DNA from: Lachnospiraceae bacterium
GTDB lineage: Bacteria > Bacillota > Clostridia > Lachnospirales > Lachnospiraceae
Direction of reading: 5' to 3'
DNA: 47,709 nucleotides
Assembly: GCA_017399885.1 (NCBI GenBank)
Contig: JAFQAU010000191.1
Coordinates: 1 to 47,709, forward strand
In this document: one piece after another, positions 25,106 to 34,984 of the stretch
Numbering within the stretch: position 1 is the first letter of the stretch
How the letters are laid out: each line of letters begins with the position of its first letter
The notes under the pieces: generated by a model
Told to the model about the DNA's origin: nothing
Database searches by the model: none
The model's input: only the letters and a program-made list of their open reading frames with translations
Translations under genes and position numbers: made by a program

Positions 25106-27523
25106 TTATTGTATTGTCACAATTGAACCATCTTTTACTCCAACAGCAGTTCCTGTTAAGTAATAATTAGCTCCATTTTTGCTATCCCAGCTTCCATTTC
25201 CATTGTTGAAACAAGCAGTTACGGAAGCACCATCTTCTACTTCAATTGTGTACATCCAAGTGTATCCTGCTTTATCACTTGCAGTCATCTTTACACCTGG
25301 TACTGCAGTCCAATTTCCATTTCCTACCTTGTAGTGAATATATGCATTTGACCAAGAATTGTTCTTGTAATAAACTGTCATAACATTTGCGCTTTCACGT
25401 ACTTCAAACTCAAAAGTAGTTGTAGCTGTTTCTGGTGCTGCATCTGTAAATTCATATTCTAACACATATTTTCCTGCTTCTGTTGGTGTATAATCAAAAG
25501 AATATCCTGTACTAGTAGTAACTACTCCTACACCAGACTTTGTTAATGTGAATTTACCATACTTAGGGAATTTATAATAATATTCATTTTCAATCTTTGT
25601 GTCAAAAGATAAAGCAGTACCTACTTTTACTACAGAAGGTGTATCTGTTACAATTGAAACCTTTAATGGTTCTACTACCATAGTATCTGTTGCTGTCGCT
25701 ACCTGTCCATTTGCATCTGTTACCTTTAAAGTAAATTCATATGTTCCACCAAAATATGATGATAATGATATTACATTAATACCTGATGTTGAACTTCCTG
25801 TTTTCTTGTCTGCACCATTTCTAGTATAAGAATATTCATAAGTATAAGGTGCTGTACCGTTTTCAGTATTTATTTCAGCACATACATTTCCTTTTGGTCC
25901 TCTTAATTTTACAGTTGCAGTAAACTTATCATCAAGTTCCTTTACCTGCTCATCCTTAACTCCATATACTCCTGCTTTCACATTGTAGTTTCGAGCATTT
26001 TTGCTATCCCATGAACCATTATTATTGTTGAAACAGAAAGTTACACTATCAGCAGTTCCTAAATCTACTACATATTTCCAAGTGTATCCACTCTTTTCTG
26101 TGGTAGCCTGCATTGCTACACCATTTCCTGCTGTCCAATTTCCATTAGATAACTTAAAATGAAGATTTGCATTTGTCCAGCTATCGTTATAGTAGTAAAT
26201 TGTTGCTGTATTGTTGCTACTATCTCTTACTTCGAATTCAAATGTATCACTAGCTGTTTCTCTTGCTGAGTCTGTATACTCACAATATACTTTATATTTT
26301 CCTTCTTCTTTCGGTGTATATGTGAAACTTCTACCAGTTGAATAATCTCCTCCAACACAGCTTCCATCCTTATACACGCTAAATGTCATATAATTAGGAA
26401 ATTTATAGTAATACTCATTTTCTAATGATGCATTAAACTTTAATTCTGTCCCTGGTTTCACAATTGAAGTTGCATTACTGTCTAATGTAAGTTTTAAACT
26501 CTCAATTTTCAAAGTATCAGATGCTGTTGCAGTCTGTCCTTTTGCATCTGTTACTTTTACGGTAAATTCATATGTTCCACCCAAATATGATGTTAATGAT
26601 ATAATATTAAGACTTGTTGTTGTTTTTCCTGTTTTCTTATCTGCACCATCTCTAGTATAAGAATACTCATAAGTATAAGGTGCTGTTCCGTTTTCTGTAG
26701 TTATCTTCGCGCTTACATTTCCTTTTGGTCCAGATAATTTTACAGACGCTTTAAAATTATTATTACTAATAACATTTAATGTCATACTTGCTTTCTTCAC
26801 TGTTGTTTGATAAATACTAACATTATATGTAATTGTATAGGTACCAACTTTATCTGGTGTCCAAGTCATAGTCTGTGAATAAGAATGATATAAGCTATGG
26901 TGCATAATACTATTTCCATCCGCATCATATATTGACATAGAAAAACCATTTTTATAATGATAAATACTCTTGTCATTCACACTACCTGTAAATGTAACAG
27001 GCGTTCCTACCGTTACAGTAGAACCTTTATCTGATGAAATTGTAGGAACCAATTCTGGTAGCGGTGTTGGAGTTGGTGTAGTAGATGGAGTAATCTTATA
27101 TACATTTCCATCTTTTACACCATAGCTTCCTGCTGCGATGGTATAATTTGTTCCATTCTTACTATCCCAAGAACCACTTCCGTTGTTAAAACAAACTGTA
27201 GCTGTTGTTGCTGTTCCTAAGTCTATTACCTTTTTATACTTATATCCAGCCTGCTCATTGGTAGATTCCATTGCTACTCCAGGTACTGCAGTCCAATTTC
27301 CATTTCCTACCTTGTAATGAACATATGCGTTTGTCCATTCTGTGTTATAATATAAAGTTAACGTATTTCCGTCAGTGGTAGCTACAGAACCTGTGCTATT
27401 GTTCGTTGCTGCACTAACTTTCATGCTGCCTTGTGGTATCATAGTAAGCACACATGCTAATACCATGAACAAAGCCACAAAACGTCTTTTCATGTGTAGT
27501 TTGCCAAAACCAAGTTGCTTCAT
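25106..27523 (-). CDS. Secreted multidomain starch-binding (CBM25/26-like) protein
   Basis: 805 residues with an N-terminal signal peptide (KRRFVALFMVLACVLTMIP, cleaved near VSA-ATN). Three carbohydrate-binding repeats at about 50-145, 440-530 and 715-805 share YY-N-W-NA-(V/I)HYKVGNGNWT, VPGV-M and CFNNG-GSWDSKNG, the pattern of starch-binding CBM25/26. Between them are two copies of a pair of Ig/PKD-like domains (GPKGNV, YTYEYSYTR) and a STTPTPTPLP linker. No glycosidase domain and no LPXTG anchor. It likely binds starch outside the cell, either as a free accessory protein or by unseen attachment. RBS AAGGAGG, 8 nt before ATG. Confidence 0.88.
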   Translation of the reverse strand: MKQLGFGKLHMKRRFVALFMVLACVLTMIPQGSMKVSAATNNSTGSVATTDGNTLTLYYNTEWTNAYVHYKVGNGNWTAVPGVAMESTNEQAGYKYKKVIDLGTATTATVCFNNGSGSWDSKNGTNYTIAAGSYGVKDGNVYKITPSTTPTPTPLPELVPTISSDKGSTVTVGTPVTFTGSVNDKSIYHYKNGFSMSIYDADGNSIMHHSLYHSYSQTMTWTPDKVGTYTITYNVSIYQTTVKKASMTLNVISNNNFKASVKLSGPKGNVSAKITTENGTAPYTYEYSYTRDGADKKTGKTTTSLNIISLTSYLGGTYEFTVKVTDAKGQTATASDTLKIESLKLTLDSNATSIVKPGTELKFNASLENEYYYKFPNYMTFSVYKDGSCVGGDYSTGRSFTYTPKEEGKYKVYCEYTDSARETASDTFEFEVRDSSNNTATIYYYNDSWTNANLHFKLSNGNWTAGNGVAMQATTEKSGYTWKYVVDLGTADSVTFCFNNNNGSWDSKNARNYNVKAGVYGVKDEQVKELDDKFTATVKLRGPKGNVCAEINTENGTAPYTYEYSYTRNGADKKTGSSTSGINVISLSSYFGGTYEFTLKVTDANGQVATATDTMVVEPLKVSIVTDTPSVVKVGTALSFDTKIENEYYYKFPKYGKFTLTKSGVGVVTTSTGYSFDYTPTEAGKYVLEYEFTDAAPETATTTFEFEVRESANVMTVYYKNNSWSNAYIHYKVGNGNWTAVPGVKMTASDKAGYTWMYTIEVEDGASVTACFNNGNGSWDSKNGANYYLTGTAVGVKDGSIVTIQ

Positions 27524-27580
27524 GAAATTTTCCTCCTTAAAATATTAATTCTTTGTTACATTTGTGTTAACCACTTGCAC

Positions 27581-27609
27581 AGTATATTATCTTTTACATT
27601 AATTGTCAA
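27581..27609 (-). promoter_or_regulatory. Promoter of the starch-binding gene
   Basis: Minus strand TTGACA (27609-27604), 17-bp spacer, TATACT (27586-27581), about 60 nt before the start codon. Confidence 0.8.
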
Positions 27610-27777
27610 TTTTTTTTTTGCACTTTGTGAAATTTAGAACTCATTTTTCGTTTTTCTGATTTCCATTTGTCTATTTTCTACAATATATCACGAATACATT
27701 AGGATGCCCTTTGTTTATAGTTTTAGGGCACTTATGAAATGTAGCGGTAGCATGAAATAGGGGCTTTGCCTATAAAG

Positions 27778-27934
27778 GAACAAAGCGTGCAAGCACGCTC
27801 CGCGACATTACACTTTCCCAATGTGCTTGCACGCTTTGCCGCGCCGAATTTGGTACGCAGTACATCTTCTAAACAAATTCGTGCGCATCCTCGGGTCGCA
27901 TTTTTTGCTTTATAGGACGAACTTTCCTATAAAG
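27778..27934. repeat. 157-bp multi-hairpin repeat, copy 2
   Basis: Same length as copy 1; differs by two single substitutions plus a cluster just before the TTTTTTGC near the right end. It lies between the starch-binding gene's promoter region and the NlpC/P60 terminator. The rest of this 465-nt gap shows only the promoter and terminator listed. Confidence 0.85.
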
Positions 27935-27940
27935 CAAAAA

Positions 27941-27978
27941 AGAAGATCCTTATTACTTAACATAATAAGAATCTCCTT
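27941..27978 (-). terminator. Terminator of the NlpC/P60 gene
   Basis: GGAGATTCTTATT / AATAAGGATCTTC on the minus strand, then TTTTTTGC. Confidence 0.8.
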
Positions 27979-27988
27979 TAATAATATA

Positions 27989-29236
27989 TTATTTTAATAT
28001 ACGTTTCACACAATATACACTTCTATAATTAACAGATGATGTTACTATACCGTAATCTTTTCCCTTTGCATGTACGATCTTTCCACCACCAATATATAAT
28101 GCCACGTGACTTACACCACTACTTCCAGCATAAAAAACTAAATCTCCTGCCTGTGCTTCAGACAAGCTTACCTTTGTTCCCATAGTAGACTGTGAAGCTG
28201 ATGAGTGAGGCAATGACACGCCAAAATGTCTATATACCGACATGGTAAATCCTGAACAGTCTGCTCCATTTGTCAAGCTTTCTCCTCCCCATACATATGG
28301 GTTACCAACAAACTGCAATGCATACTGAGCAACTTGTGCTCCTGTTCCTGTTCCTTTTACAGTACCACCATTAGAACTTCCACCTGAAGAACTCTTTTTA
28401 GTTGTACTACTTGATGAGCTATTTGAGGAACTACTTGCTGCACGAGCTGCCGCTGCTGCTTCTTCTTCTGCACGGGCTGCTGCAGCTGCCTCTTCTGCTG
28501 CTCTTCTTGCTTCCTCTTCACGACGTAGCTTTTCCTGTTCTTCTTCAATAGATATAGCCTTTTCAAACTTAACTTCTACGTCTACATATTCTTTTGATAC
28601 AAATCCTTTTATATCTCCATCATCAATACTTATCTTAACCCAATTCTCGTCTTCTCTCGTTACTTCATAAGTTTCTCCATTAGGAATTAAAGTTAAGCAA
28701 GTAGACTCTGCATCTGCTTTTTCTCTAACCTTTAGGGTTGTTGTTGTTACAGTCGCCTGTTTCTTTCCATAGGTATCAGCTAATTCTTCTGCCTTTAAAC
28801 CAGTAGCAAGGAACTCGCTATTGATATAGCCTTTACATCTTCCTGACTCAATCTTAACCCATTCTCCATTATCTTCAAGAATTGTGGCTGCTGAACCTTT
28901 ATACAACTTACCAATTACTTCACCATCTGTTGATGCTTCCTTACGAATATTTACATAGTTATTTGCAACTGATATTCCAATATTGTCAAATTCAGACTTC
29001 TCTTCTAATGCAGCGCCTGTCACAACTGAACTTCCTGGCACTTGTACATCATCAAGTGTAACAACATCTGTTGGATCCTCTGTTGCACAATATTTATCTA
29101 AGGTAATTGAAATACCTGCTAGTCCTTTTTCTGCACAATATGTAGCTGACGAAGCTTTCGCCACATTCGTACTTGCTATTACAGCTAATACAGCTCCACA
29201 ACATAGAGTTGTTTTAGCTAAGTAACGCTTCTTCAT
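27989..29236 (-). CDS. Secreted SH3-domain NlpC/P60 cell-wall hydrolase
   Basis: 415 residues. A signal peptide (KKRYLAKTTLCCGAVLAVIA) is followed by two bacterial SH3 domains (about 85-145, NYVNIRKEASTDGEVIGKLY; and 160-225, TTLKVREKADAES). Then comes an Ala/Glu/Arg-rich coiled stretch, a Ser/Gly linker and a C-terminal NlpC/P60 domain with Cys in GADCSGF, His in SHVALYIGGG and a third polar residue in IVHAKG. Such enzymes cut peptide bridges in peptidoglycan. RBS GGAGGGG, 8 nt before ATG; consensus promoter upstream. Confidence 0.93.
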   Translation of the reverse strand: MKKRYLAKTTLCCGAVLAVIASTNVAKASSATYCAEKGLAGISITLDKYCATEDPTDVVTLDDVQVPGSSVVTGAALEEKSEFDNIGISVANNYVNIRKEASTDGEVIGKLYKGSAATILEDNGEWVKIESGRCKGYINSEFLATGLKAEELADTYGKKQATVTTTTLKVREKADAESTCLTLIPNGETYEVTREDENWVKISIDDGDIKGFVSKEYVDVEVKFEKAISIEEEQEKLRREEEARRAAEEAAAAARAEEEAAAAARAASSSSNSSSSSTTKKSSSGGSSNGGTVKGTGTGAQVAQYALQFVGNPYVWGGESLTNGADCSGFTMSVYRHFGVSLPHSSASQSTMGTKVSLSEAQAGDLVFYAGSSGVSHVALYIGGGKIVHAKGKDYGIVTSSVNYRSVYCVKRILK

Positions 29237-29295
29237 GGGATATACCCCTCCGTTTCCTCTAATTGTTAAATTTTTGTTACAACATCACAAAAAGT

Positions 29296-29324
29296 ATTAT
29301 AACGATAATTTTATTTTTTGTCAA
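29296..29324 (-). promoter_or_regulatory. Perfect sigma-A promoter of the NlpC/P60 gene
   Basis: TTGACA (29324-29319), 17 bp, TATAAT (29301-29296) on the minus strand, about 60 nt before the start. The remaining AT-rich gap up to 29568 shows nothing else I recognise. Confidence 0.85.
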
Positions 29325-29568
29325 GATAAGGGAGAAAAGTTGTAATTTATTAATTTTTTATGTCATTTCTCAATATATTCCACTTTTTTTATGCAATACT
29401 TTCAAAAGAAATTTTAAAAAAATAGCAAATTATACATACACTTTGGTACCTACAGCTCTATCATAAGCAAAGTGCATAATATATTTTTTCTTTTTTATTT
29501 AATATGTTTAAGATGCCAAAATAATGGAGTGCATATCCTTACAAGCGTGTTTTTTCCTTATAAGAAAA

Positions 29569-29597
29569 AATCAGAGAGTTTTTTGTTCTCTCTGATT
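29569..29597 (-). terminator. Terminator of the CPBP protease gene
   Basis: AATCAGAGAG / CTCTCTGATT, followed on the minus strand by TTTTCTTAT. Confidence 0.8.
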
Positions 29598-29628
29598 CTT
29601 CATTTATCTTATTCACAACAAATAACCG

Positions 29629-30753
29629 CTAAAATCCTCTTGTGCACGCTATTATTAACTCATTCAAAACTTCTGTTGATTCCATAGCACTTGATTGCAT
29701 TATAACAATTTGAGTTAAAATCATCATAACAACGCAAATAATAAGTGCGATAGCCAAGGATGGGGACATAATTGCACATCTATTTTCTTTTCTGTTTTGC
29801 CACATCTCTTTTATTACTTTTGGTCTTTTTTCTAAATACACCATGGCCCACAATATTAATCCAAGAATAACCAATGAGAATAACGACATAATTACCAAGG
29901 AAATTATCATAAGTGAAGTACTTATGGTAGCACTTGTATCCGTTTCTAAGGTTCCACCTTTAGAAAATAAAACACTGCTGGCAATAACGGAAGTACCATT
30001 AATGATAAAATGCACAATCATAGAACTCAAAATAGATCCCGTGGCCTCATTTAAAATAGCCATAATCAATCCTAAAACTAATGCATAGGATACTTGATTG
30101 AGATTCATATGAAAAAATCCAAACAATATAGCTGTACATACACATGCTTTTACTACACCTGCGTGCTTATAAGAATAGTATAAAGCTCCACGGAAAAGGA
30201 ACTCCTCCACAACACATGGTAACAATGCAATCACAAGCACACACACCCATATAGGATACTCTGTAAACAAGCCTGTCATAGTATCTCCAACTACATTTTC
30301 TGATACCTGTAAAGACAAGTAGCTACACAAAGATATAATCGGATAACAAGCATATGAAAAAATGATAAGCAACAAAATGGTAACCGGATGTAACATTTTA
30401 ATATGCAAAAATTCTTTGATTTTATAATTCCCTATTTTTAGATATACCAAGGATGGTATTATCAAAGACAATTGCGATACTAATATACTACACATGGTAC
30501 TATTTAAAAATGGTATCACATCTCCTAAAAACTGAACCAGTATGGAATAAATATACGAGGCTCCTATATAACTTAGCAACGTAACCAAAAGAAGCATATT
30601 TGCTCTTTTTACAATAGGTCTACCCCCTTGTTTTTTCTGGTAAAACTGTATCCCCGGTCCATTTGTCTGTGTATACGCATTTCCATATTGATTTGAATAC
30701 ATTTGTGGATTTATATAATTCTGATTGTTCCACTGATTTTGCTCTTCTCCCAT
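29629..30753 (-). CDS. CPBP (CAAX/Abi) family membrane protease
   Basis: 374 residues. An Asn/Gln-rich cytosolic N-terminus (~50 residues) precedes about eight membrane segments. The glutamate motif EEFLFRG, FGFFHMN and HFIIN carry the active-site Glu, His and Asn/His of CPBP intramembrane proteases. Substrate unknown; in bacteria family members act in bacteriocin immunity or peptide processing. RBS GAGGGG close to ATG. Confidence 0.88.
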   Translation of the reverse strand: MGEEQNQWNNQNYINPQMYSNQYGNAYTQTNGPGIQFYQKKQGGRPIVKRANMLLLVTLLSYIGASYIYSILVQFLGDVIPFLNSTMCSILVSQLSLIIPSLVYLKIGNYKIKEFLHIKMLHPVTILLLIIFSYACYPIISLCSYLSLQVSENVVGDTMTGLFTEYPIWVCVLVIALLPCVVEEFLFRGALYYSYKHAGVVKACVCTAILFGFFHMNLNQVSYALVLGLIMAILNEATGSILSSMIVHFIINGTSVIASSVLFSKGGTLETDTSATISTSLMIISLVIMSLFSLVILGLILWAMVYLEKRPKVIKEMWQNRKENRCAIMSPSLAIALIICVVMMILTQIVIMQSSAMESTEVLNELIIACTRGF

Positions 30754-30770
30754 TTTTCCCCTCTATCTTT

Positions 30771-31151
30771 CTAACCTTTTATTCCAATTGCTTCAATTTC
30801 AATTAAAACATCCTTTGGTAATCTGGCTACTTCTACACAAGAACGTGCCGGAAAATCAGATGTGAAGTATTTTGCATATACTTCATTTACTTTAGCAAAA
30901 TCATTCATATCTTTAATAAATACTGTAGTTTTCACTACATTCTCCATTGCTACACCGGATTCCTTCAAAAGTGCTGCTAAATTTCCAATTGCCTGCTCAG
31001 CCTGTTCCTCAATACTTCCTGTTACCAATTCTCCTGTCTGTGGATTAATAGGAATAACTCCAGATGTAAAAACCATATTATTGACTTCTATCGCCTGTGA
31101 ATATGGTCCAATTGCTGCTGGTGCTTTTTCTGTACTAATTATCTTCTTCAT
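30771..31151 (-). CDS. RidA-family enamine/imine deaminase
   Basis: 126 residues from [20 protein letters not shown], 7 nt after AAAGGAAG; the ATG six codons earlier overlaps that site. Signature strands [14 protein letters not shown] and the [20 protein letters not shown] end with the substrate-binding Arg are present. RidA proteins hydrolyse reactive enamines from PLP enzymes such as threonine dehydratase. Confidence 0.92.
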   Translation of the reverse strand: MKKIISTEKAPAAIGPYSQAIEVNNMVFTSGVIPINPQTGELVTGSIEEQAEQAIGNLAALLKESGVAMENVVKTTVFIKDMNDFAKVNEVYAKYFTSDFPARSCVEVARLPKDVLIEIEAIGIKG

Positions 31152-31201
31152 AAAGAATCTTCCTTTCATTTTATATACTATGTTCCATTGAAATTACTAT
31201 A

Positions 31202-32638
31202 TTACTGTTCCAAAATTTCTGTTAAAATCTGATTAATCATTCCAGGATCCGCTTTTCCCTTCATTTCCTTCATGGTCTGTCCTACCAAAAATCCGATAGC
31301 TTTCTTTTTACCATTTCTATAATCTTCTACAGATTGTGGATTTGCCTCTACTATTTTTTCTATGGTACTTCTTAAGGCTCCTTCATCGTTTACTGTTTTC
31401 AATCCTTTTTCTTCCACATACTGCTCTGGATCTATGTTTTCCGCAAATATCTGTTCAAAAACTTCTTTTGCTACGCTACTATTGATTGCCTTTGTTTCTG
31501 TCAGATGAATCAATTTCGCAAGATTGGCTGGTGAAAAACGAATGTCCTCAGGATCCATATCATGTTCCTTTAATAATCTCATCGTTTCTACCATCAACCA
31601 ATTGGATACTTTTTTAGGATTATTGCAAATTGCCACTGTTTCTTCAAAAATATCTGCCAAATGCTTAGAATTGGTAATAATGGAAATATCATATTCCGGT
31701 ATGCCATATTCTTTTGCATAACGTTCCATTTTTTCATCACGTAGCTCTGGCTGTCTGCTACGAATATCCTCTAACCATGCGTCACTAATTACAACCGGCA
31801 CCAAATCAGGGTCAGGGAAATAACGATAATCCTGTGCATCTTCTTTCGAACGCATTGCATAAGAATATTCTTTGGTATCATCCCAGCGTCTGGTTTCCTG
31901 TATTACCTGCTCTCCTGACTCTATTAAATCAATTTGACGTTCTCTCTCAGCCTCAATTGCACGGGCAATTGCTTTAAATGAATTCAAATTCTTCATTTCT
32001 GTTCTAGTACCAAATTCAGTTGCTCCCACTTCTCTTACAGATAAGTTAACATCTGCACGCATAGATCCCTCGTTTAATTTACAGTCTGATGCACCAAGAT
32101 ACTGAATAATTAAACGCAATTTATCTAAATACGCTATAACCTCTTCTGCTGAACGCATATCCGGCTCTGAAACAATCTCAATTAGTGGTACTCCTGAACG
32201 ATTGAAATCCACCAAAGAACAGTCATCCCAATCATCATGAATTAGTTTTCCTGCATCTTCTTCCATATGAATCTCATGTATTCCAATAGATTTCTTGCCA
32301 GCTTCTGTTTCAATCTCCACACTACCATTTCTACAAATTGGCAAATATAACTGTGAAATCTGGTAATTCTGTGGATTATCCGGATAAAAATAGTTTTTAC
32401 GATCAAATTTACAATTCTGTGTAATGGTACAATTTGTTGCTAATCCCACTGCAATAGCATATTCTACTACCTGCTTGTTTAATACCGGCAAAGACCCCGG
32501 CATACCGGTACATACCGGACAGGTATGTGTATTCGGTGCTCCACCAAACTCTGTACTACAGGAACAAAATATTTTTGTTTTTGTAGCCAACTCTACATGA
32601 ACCTCTAATCCGATGACGGTTTCATACTGTTTACTCAT
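31202..32638 (-). CDS. gatB: Asp/Glu-tRNA amidotransferase subunit B
   Basis: 478 residues from MSKQYETVIGLEVHVEL; the ATG four codons earlier overlaps GGAGG. The GatB catalytic domain (ETVIGLEVH, C-C-C zinc-type cysteines in IFCSCSTEF and CPVCTGMPG, FDRKNYFYPDNPQNYQISQ) and the C-terminal YqeY-like tail are complete. It phosphorylates Glu-tRNA(Gln)/Asp-tRNA(Asn) before amidation. Confidence 0.97.
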   Translation of the reverse strand: MSKQYETVIGLEVHVELATKTKIFCSCSTEFGGAPNTHTCPVCTGMPGSLPVLNKQVVEYAIAVGLATNCTITQNCKFDRKNYFYPDNPQNYQISQLYLPICRNGSVEIETEAGKKSIGIHEIHMEEDAGKLIHDDWDDCSLVDFNRSGVPLIEIVSEPDMRSAEEVIAYLDKLRLIIQYLGASDCKLNEGSMRADVNLSVREVGATEFGTRTEMKNLNSFKAIARAIEAERERQIDLIESGEQVIQETRRWDDTKEYSYAMRSKEDAQDYRYFPDPDLVPVVISDAWLEDIRSRQPELRDEKMERYAKEYGIPEYDISIITNSKHLADIFEETVAICNNPKKVSNWLMVETMRLLKEHDMDPEDIRFSPANLAKLIHLTETKAINSSVAKEVFEQIFAENIDPEQYVEEKGLKTVNDEGALRSTIEKIVEANPQSVEDYRNGKKKAIGFLVGQTMKEMKGKADPGMINQILTEILEQ

Positions 32639-32663
32639 ATTTACCTCCATTTATTCACTACGA

Positions 32664-34121
32664 CTATTTATCATACGGGCCTACATATTCTCTTGTCTTT
32701 TCGTATGCATAAGCCGCACGAATAATATTTTTCTCTTTAAAGCAATCTCCTATTAACTGTAAACCAATTGGTAATCCTTTGCTATCCACTCCACATGGAA
32801 CGGAAATTCCAGGAAGTCCTGCTAAGTTTACAGAAATGGTATAAATATCTCCCAAATACATCTTAATAGGATCACTTAAACTCTCTCCAATTTTTGGTGC
32901 TGTTGTTGGGGCTGCCGGCCCTAGAATTACATCATATTTTGCAAATGCTTTATCAAATTCCTGCTTAATCAATGCTTTTGTTTTCAAAGCTTTTAGATAA
33001 TAAGCATCATAATATCCAGAACTTAATACAAAGGATCCTAGCATAATACGACGTTTTACCTCTGCACCAAAGCCTTGTGAACGTGTAGTTTTATACATGC
33101 TGTGTAGTCCATCAAAATCTTCAGAACGATAGCCATATTTTACACCATCAAAACGTGCCAAATTAGAGCTTGCCTCTGCAGCGGCTATGACATAATATGC
33201 AGGAATTGCATAATCTACTAATCCCAACTCAAACTCTTCTATAATTGCACCCTTTTTCTCTAATTCTTTTGCAGCATTTAAAACTGCTTCCTTCACTTCA
33301 CAATCTAAGCCTTCTCCAAAATAATCTTTTGGAATTCCAATTTTCATACCCTTCACATCATCTACCAATGCTTCTGTAAAGTTATATTCTTCTCTCTGTA
33401 CAGATGTACTATCCTTTTTATCATAGGAAGAAACAACCTCCAAAATAGTAGCACAGTCTGTTACATCTTTTGCTACCGGTCCAATCTGATCAAGAGATGA
33501 ACCATAAGCTATCAAACCATAACGAGAAATTGTTCCATAGGTGGGCTTAATTCCCGTTACTCCACAAAATGAACTAGGCTGTCTTATAGAACCACCCGTA
33601 TCAGATCCTAGGGCAAAGAAACATTCATTTGCCGCAACCGCCGTACAGGAACCACCAGATGATCCACCTGGTACATGTTCTGTATTCCAAGGGTTTCTTG
33701 TAATCCCATATGCTGAGGTTTCTGTGGTACTTCCCATTGCGAACTCATCCATGTTTGTCTTTCCAATTATAACTGCTCCTGCCTTCTCCAAGTTACATAC
33801 AGCTTCTGCAGAATACGTAGGATAAAAATTCTCTAGAATTTTAGAACTACATGTTGTCAATATACCCTCTGTACACATATTATCCTTAATTGCCACAGGA
33901 ACACCTGCCAATGGTCCTGTTAAAGTACCATCATCTATTAATTTCTGTACTTCCTTTGCTTTTGCAAGAGCCCCTTCTCTATCAACTGTTACATAACTGT
34001 TAATTTGTGATTCTACCTTATCAATCTGATCCAATACCGCCTGAGTGGCTTCCATAACGGTTACTTCTTTTGCTTTTATTTTTTTTGCTAACTCAACGGC
34101 AGTTAATTTTAACAAATCCAC
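32664..34121 (-). CDS. gatA: Asp/Glu-tRNA amidotransferase subunit A
   Basis: 485 residues, GTG start 8 nt after GGAGG. The amidase signature gives the Ser-cisSer-Lys triad: Lys79 (VAIKDN), Ser154 (GGSSGGS) and Ser178 (TGGSIRQP). It releases ammonia from glutamine for transamidation. 25 nt before gatB. Confidence 0.97.
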   Translation of the reverse strand: MDLLKLTAVELAKKIKAKEVTVMEATQAVLDQIDKVESQINSYVTVDREGALAKAKEVQKLIDDGTLTGPLAGVPVAIKDNMCTEGILTTCSSKILENFYPTYSAEAVCNLEKAGAVIIGKTNMDEFAMGSTTETSAYGITRNPWNTEHVPGGSSGGSCTAVAANECFFALGSDTGGSIRQPSSFCGVTGIKPTYGTISRYGLIAYGSSLDQIGPVAKDVTDCATILEVVSSYDKKDSTSVQREEYNFTEALVDDVKGMKIGIPKDYFGEGLDCEVKEAVLNAAKELEKKGAIIEEFELGLVDYAIPAYYVIAAAEASSNLARFDGVKYGYRSEDFDGLHSMYKTTRSQGFGAEVKRRIMLGSFVLSSGYYDAYYLKALKTKALIKQEFDKAFAKYDVILGPAAPTTAPKIGESLSDPIKMYLGDIYTISVNLAGLPGISVPCGVDSKGLPIGLQLIGDCFKEKNIIRAAYAYEKTREYVGPYDK

Positions 34122-34133
34122 GCTGTTTTCCTC

Positions 34134-34592
34134 CTACTTTTTCTTTCTATATAAATCTAAGAATCTCATTTTTTGATCTCCATTGTTTTTGCCTGGTTTT
34201 TTAGGTTTTTCTCCTACTACCTCATTAAAGACAGCTTTCTTTATATCCCCTGTTAACACTTTCATGCAGTCATTACAGTATCGGCCATAACGAATATCAC
34301 ATCCGCATCGTTCACAACCAATATAAATATCCGACCCTTCTGGTATCTCTAATCTTCCTGTTCGCAAAAACATGTCTATTGTGGATAATTCTACGCCCGT
34401 CTCTTCTGCCAGAATGACAGCAGGCTGTTTTCCATGTTCTTCAATGTAGGCACGCACCTTACCAAAATCATCATATTCTTGTCTTCTACATTCTCTACAT
34501 TCATAGATTCCAGCATACAAAGGTTTCATTTCTCCACCGCAAACCGGACAAAACCACGGACTATTTATTCTTCTTTTTTCTCTTTCATCCAT
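34134..34592 (-). CDS. Zinc-ribbon protein inside the gat operon (YvyF-like)
   Basis: 152 residues with two four-Cys zinc sites: CPVCG-CREC near the N-terminus and CERCGCD-CNDC further on. The stretch DFGKVRAYIEEHGKQPAVILAEETGVELSTIDMFLRTGRLEIP resembles the helical region of YvyF/flagellar-operon zinc proteins. It lies 5 nt after gatC and 12 nt before gatA. Function unknown. Confidence 0.7.
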   Translation of the reverse strand: MDEREKRRINSPWFCPVCGGEMKPLYAGIYECRECRRQEYDDFGKVRAYIEEHGKQPAVILAEETGVELSTIDMFLRTGRLEIPEGSDIYIGCERCGCDIRYGRYCNDCMKVLTGDIKKAVFNEVVGEKPKKPGKNNGDQKMRFLDLYRKKK

Positions 34593-34597
34593 AGCTT

Positions 34598-34891
34598 TTA
34601 CTCCACTGTTTTTGGTACTTGGAAGCTACCGTCCTTTTGTTCAGGAGCATTTTTTAATATATTTTCTCTATCATCACCATTTACTACAACATCTTCACGA
34701 AATACATTTTGTACTGGAAATACGTGAGACATTGGCTCTACATTAGAAGTATCCAATTCATTCAACTTATCAATGTAATCTAACATACTTCCCATATCCT
34801 TCTTTGCCTGTTCTTTTTCTTCTGGTGACAATTCTAGCTTAGCAAGAATTCCAACATATTCAATGGTTTCATCTGAAATTATATTTGCCAT
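34598..34891 (-). CDS. gatC: Asp/Glu-tRNA amidotransferase subunit C
   Basis: 97 residues with the GatC pattern: [37 protein letters not shown] and LREDVV-like end (FREDVV). GatC wraps and stabilises GatA-GatB. First gene of the operon, RBS GAGAGGAG, 7 nt before ATG. Confidence 0.95.
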   Translation of the reverse strand: MANIISDETIEYVGILAKLELSPEEKEQAKKDMGSMLDYIDKLNELDTSNVEPMSHVFPVQNVFREDVVVNGDDRENILKNAPEQKDGSFQVPKTVE

Positions 34892-34964
34892 TTGTTTTCT
34901 CCTCTCATTTTCTTTTCATCTTATACTCTTAATTATGTTCAGTGCAATAAATGCACAAACCTAT

Positions 34965-34979
34965 CTGAACTGTTACATA
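34965..34979. repeat. Half copy of the TAACAGTT palindrome
   Basis: CTGAACTGTTACATA between gatC and the tail-anchored gene. Same half-site as at 22391, 23014 and 42617. Confidence 0.5.
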
Positions 34980-34984
34980 ATTTT

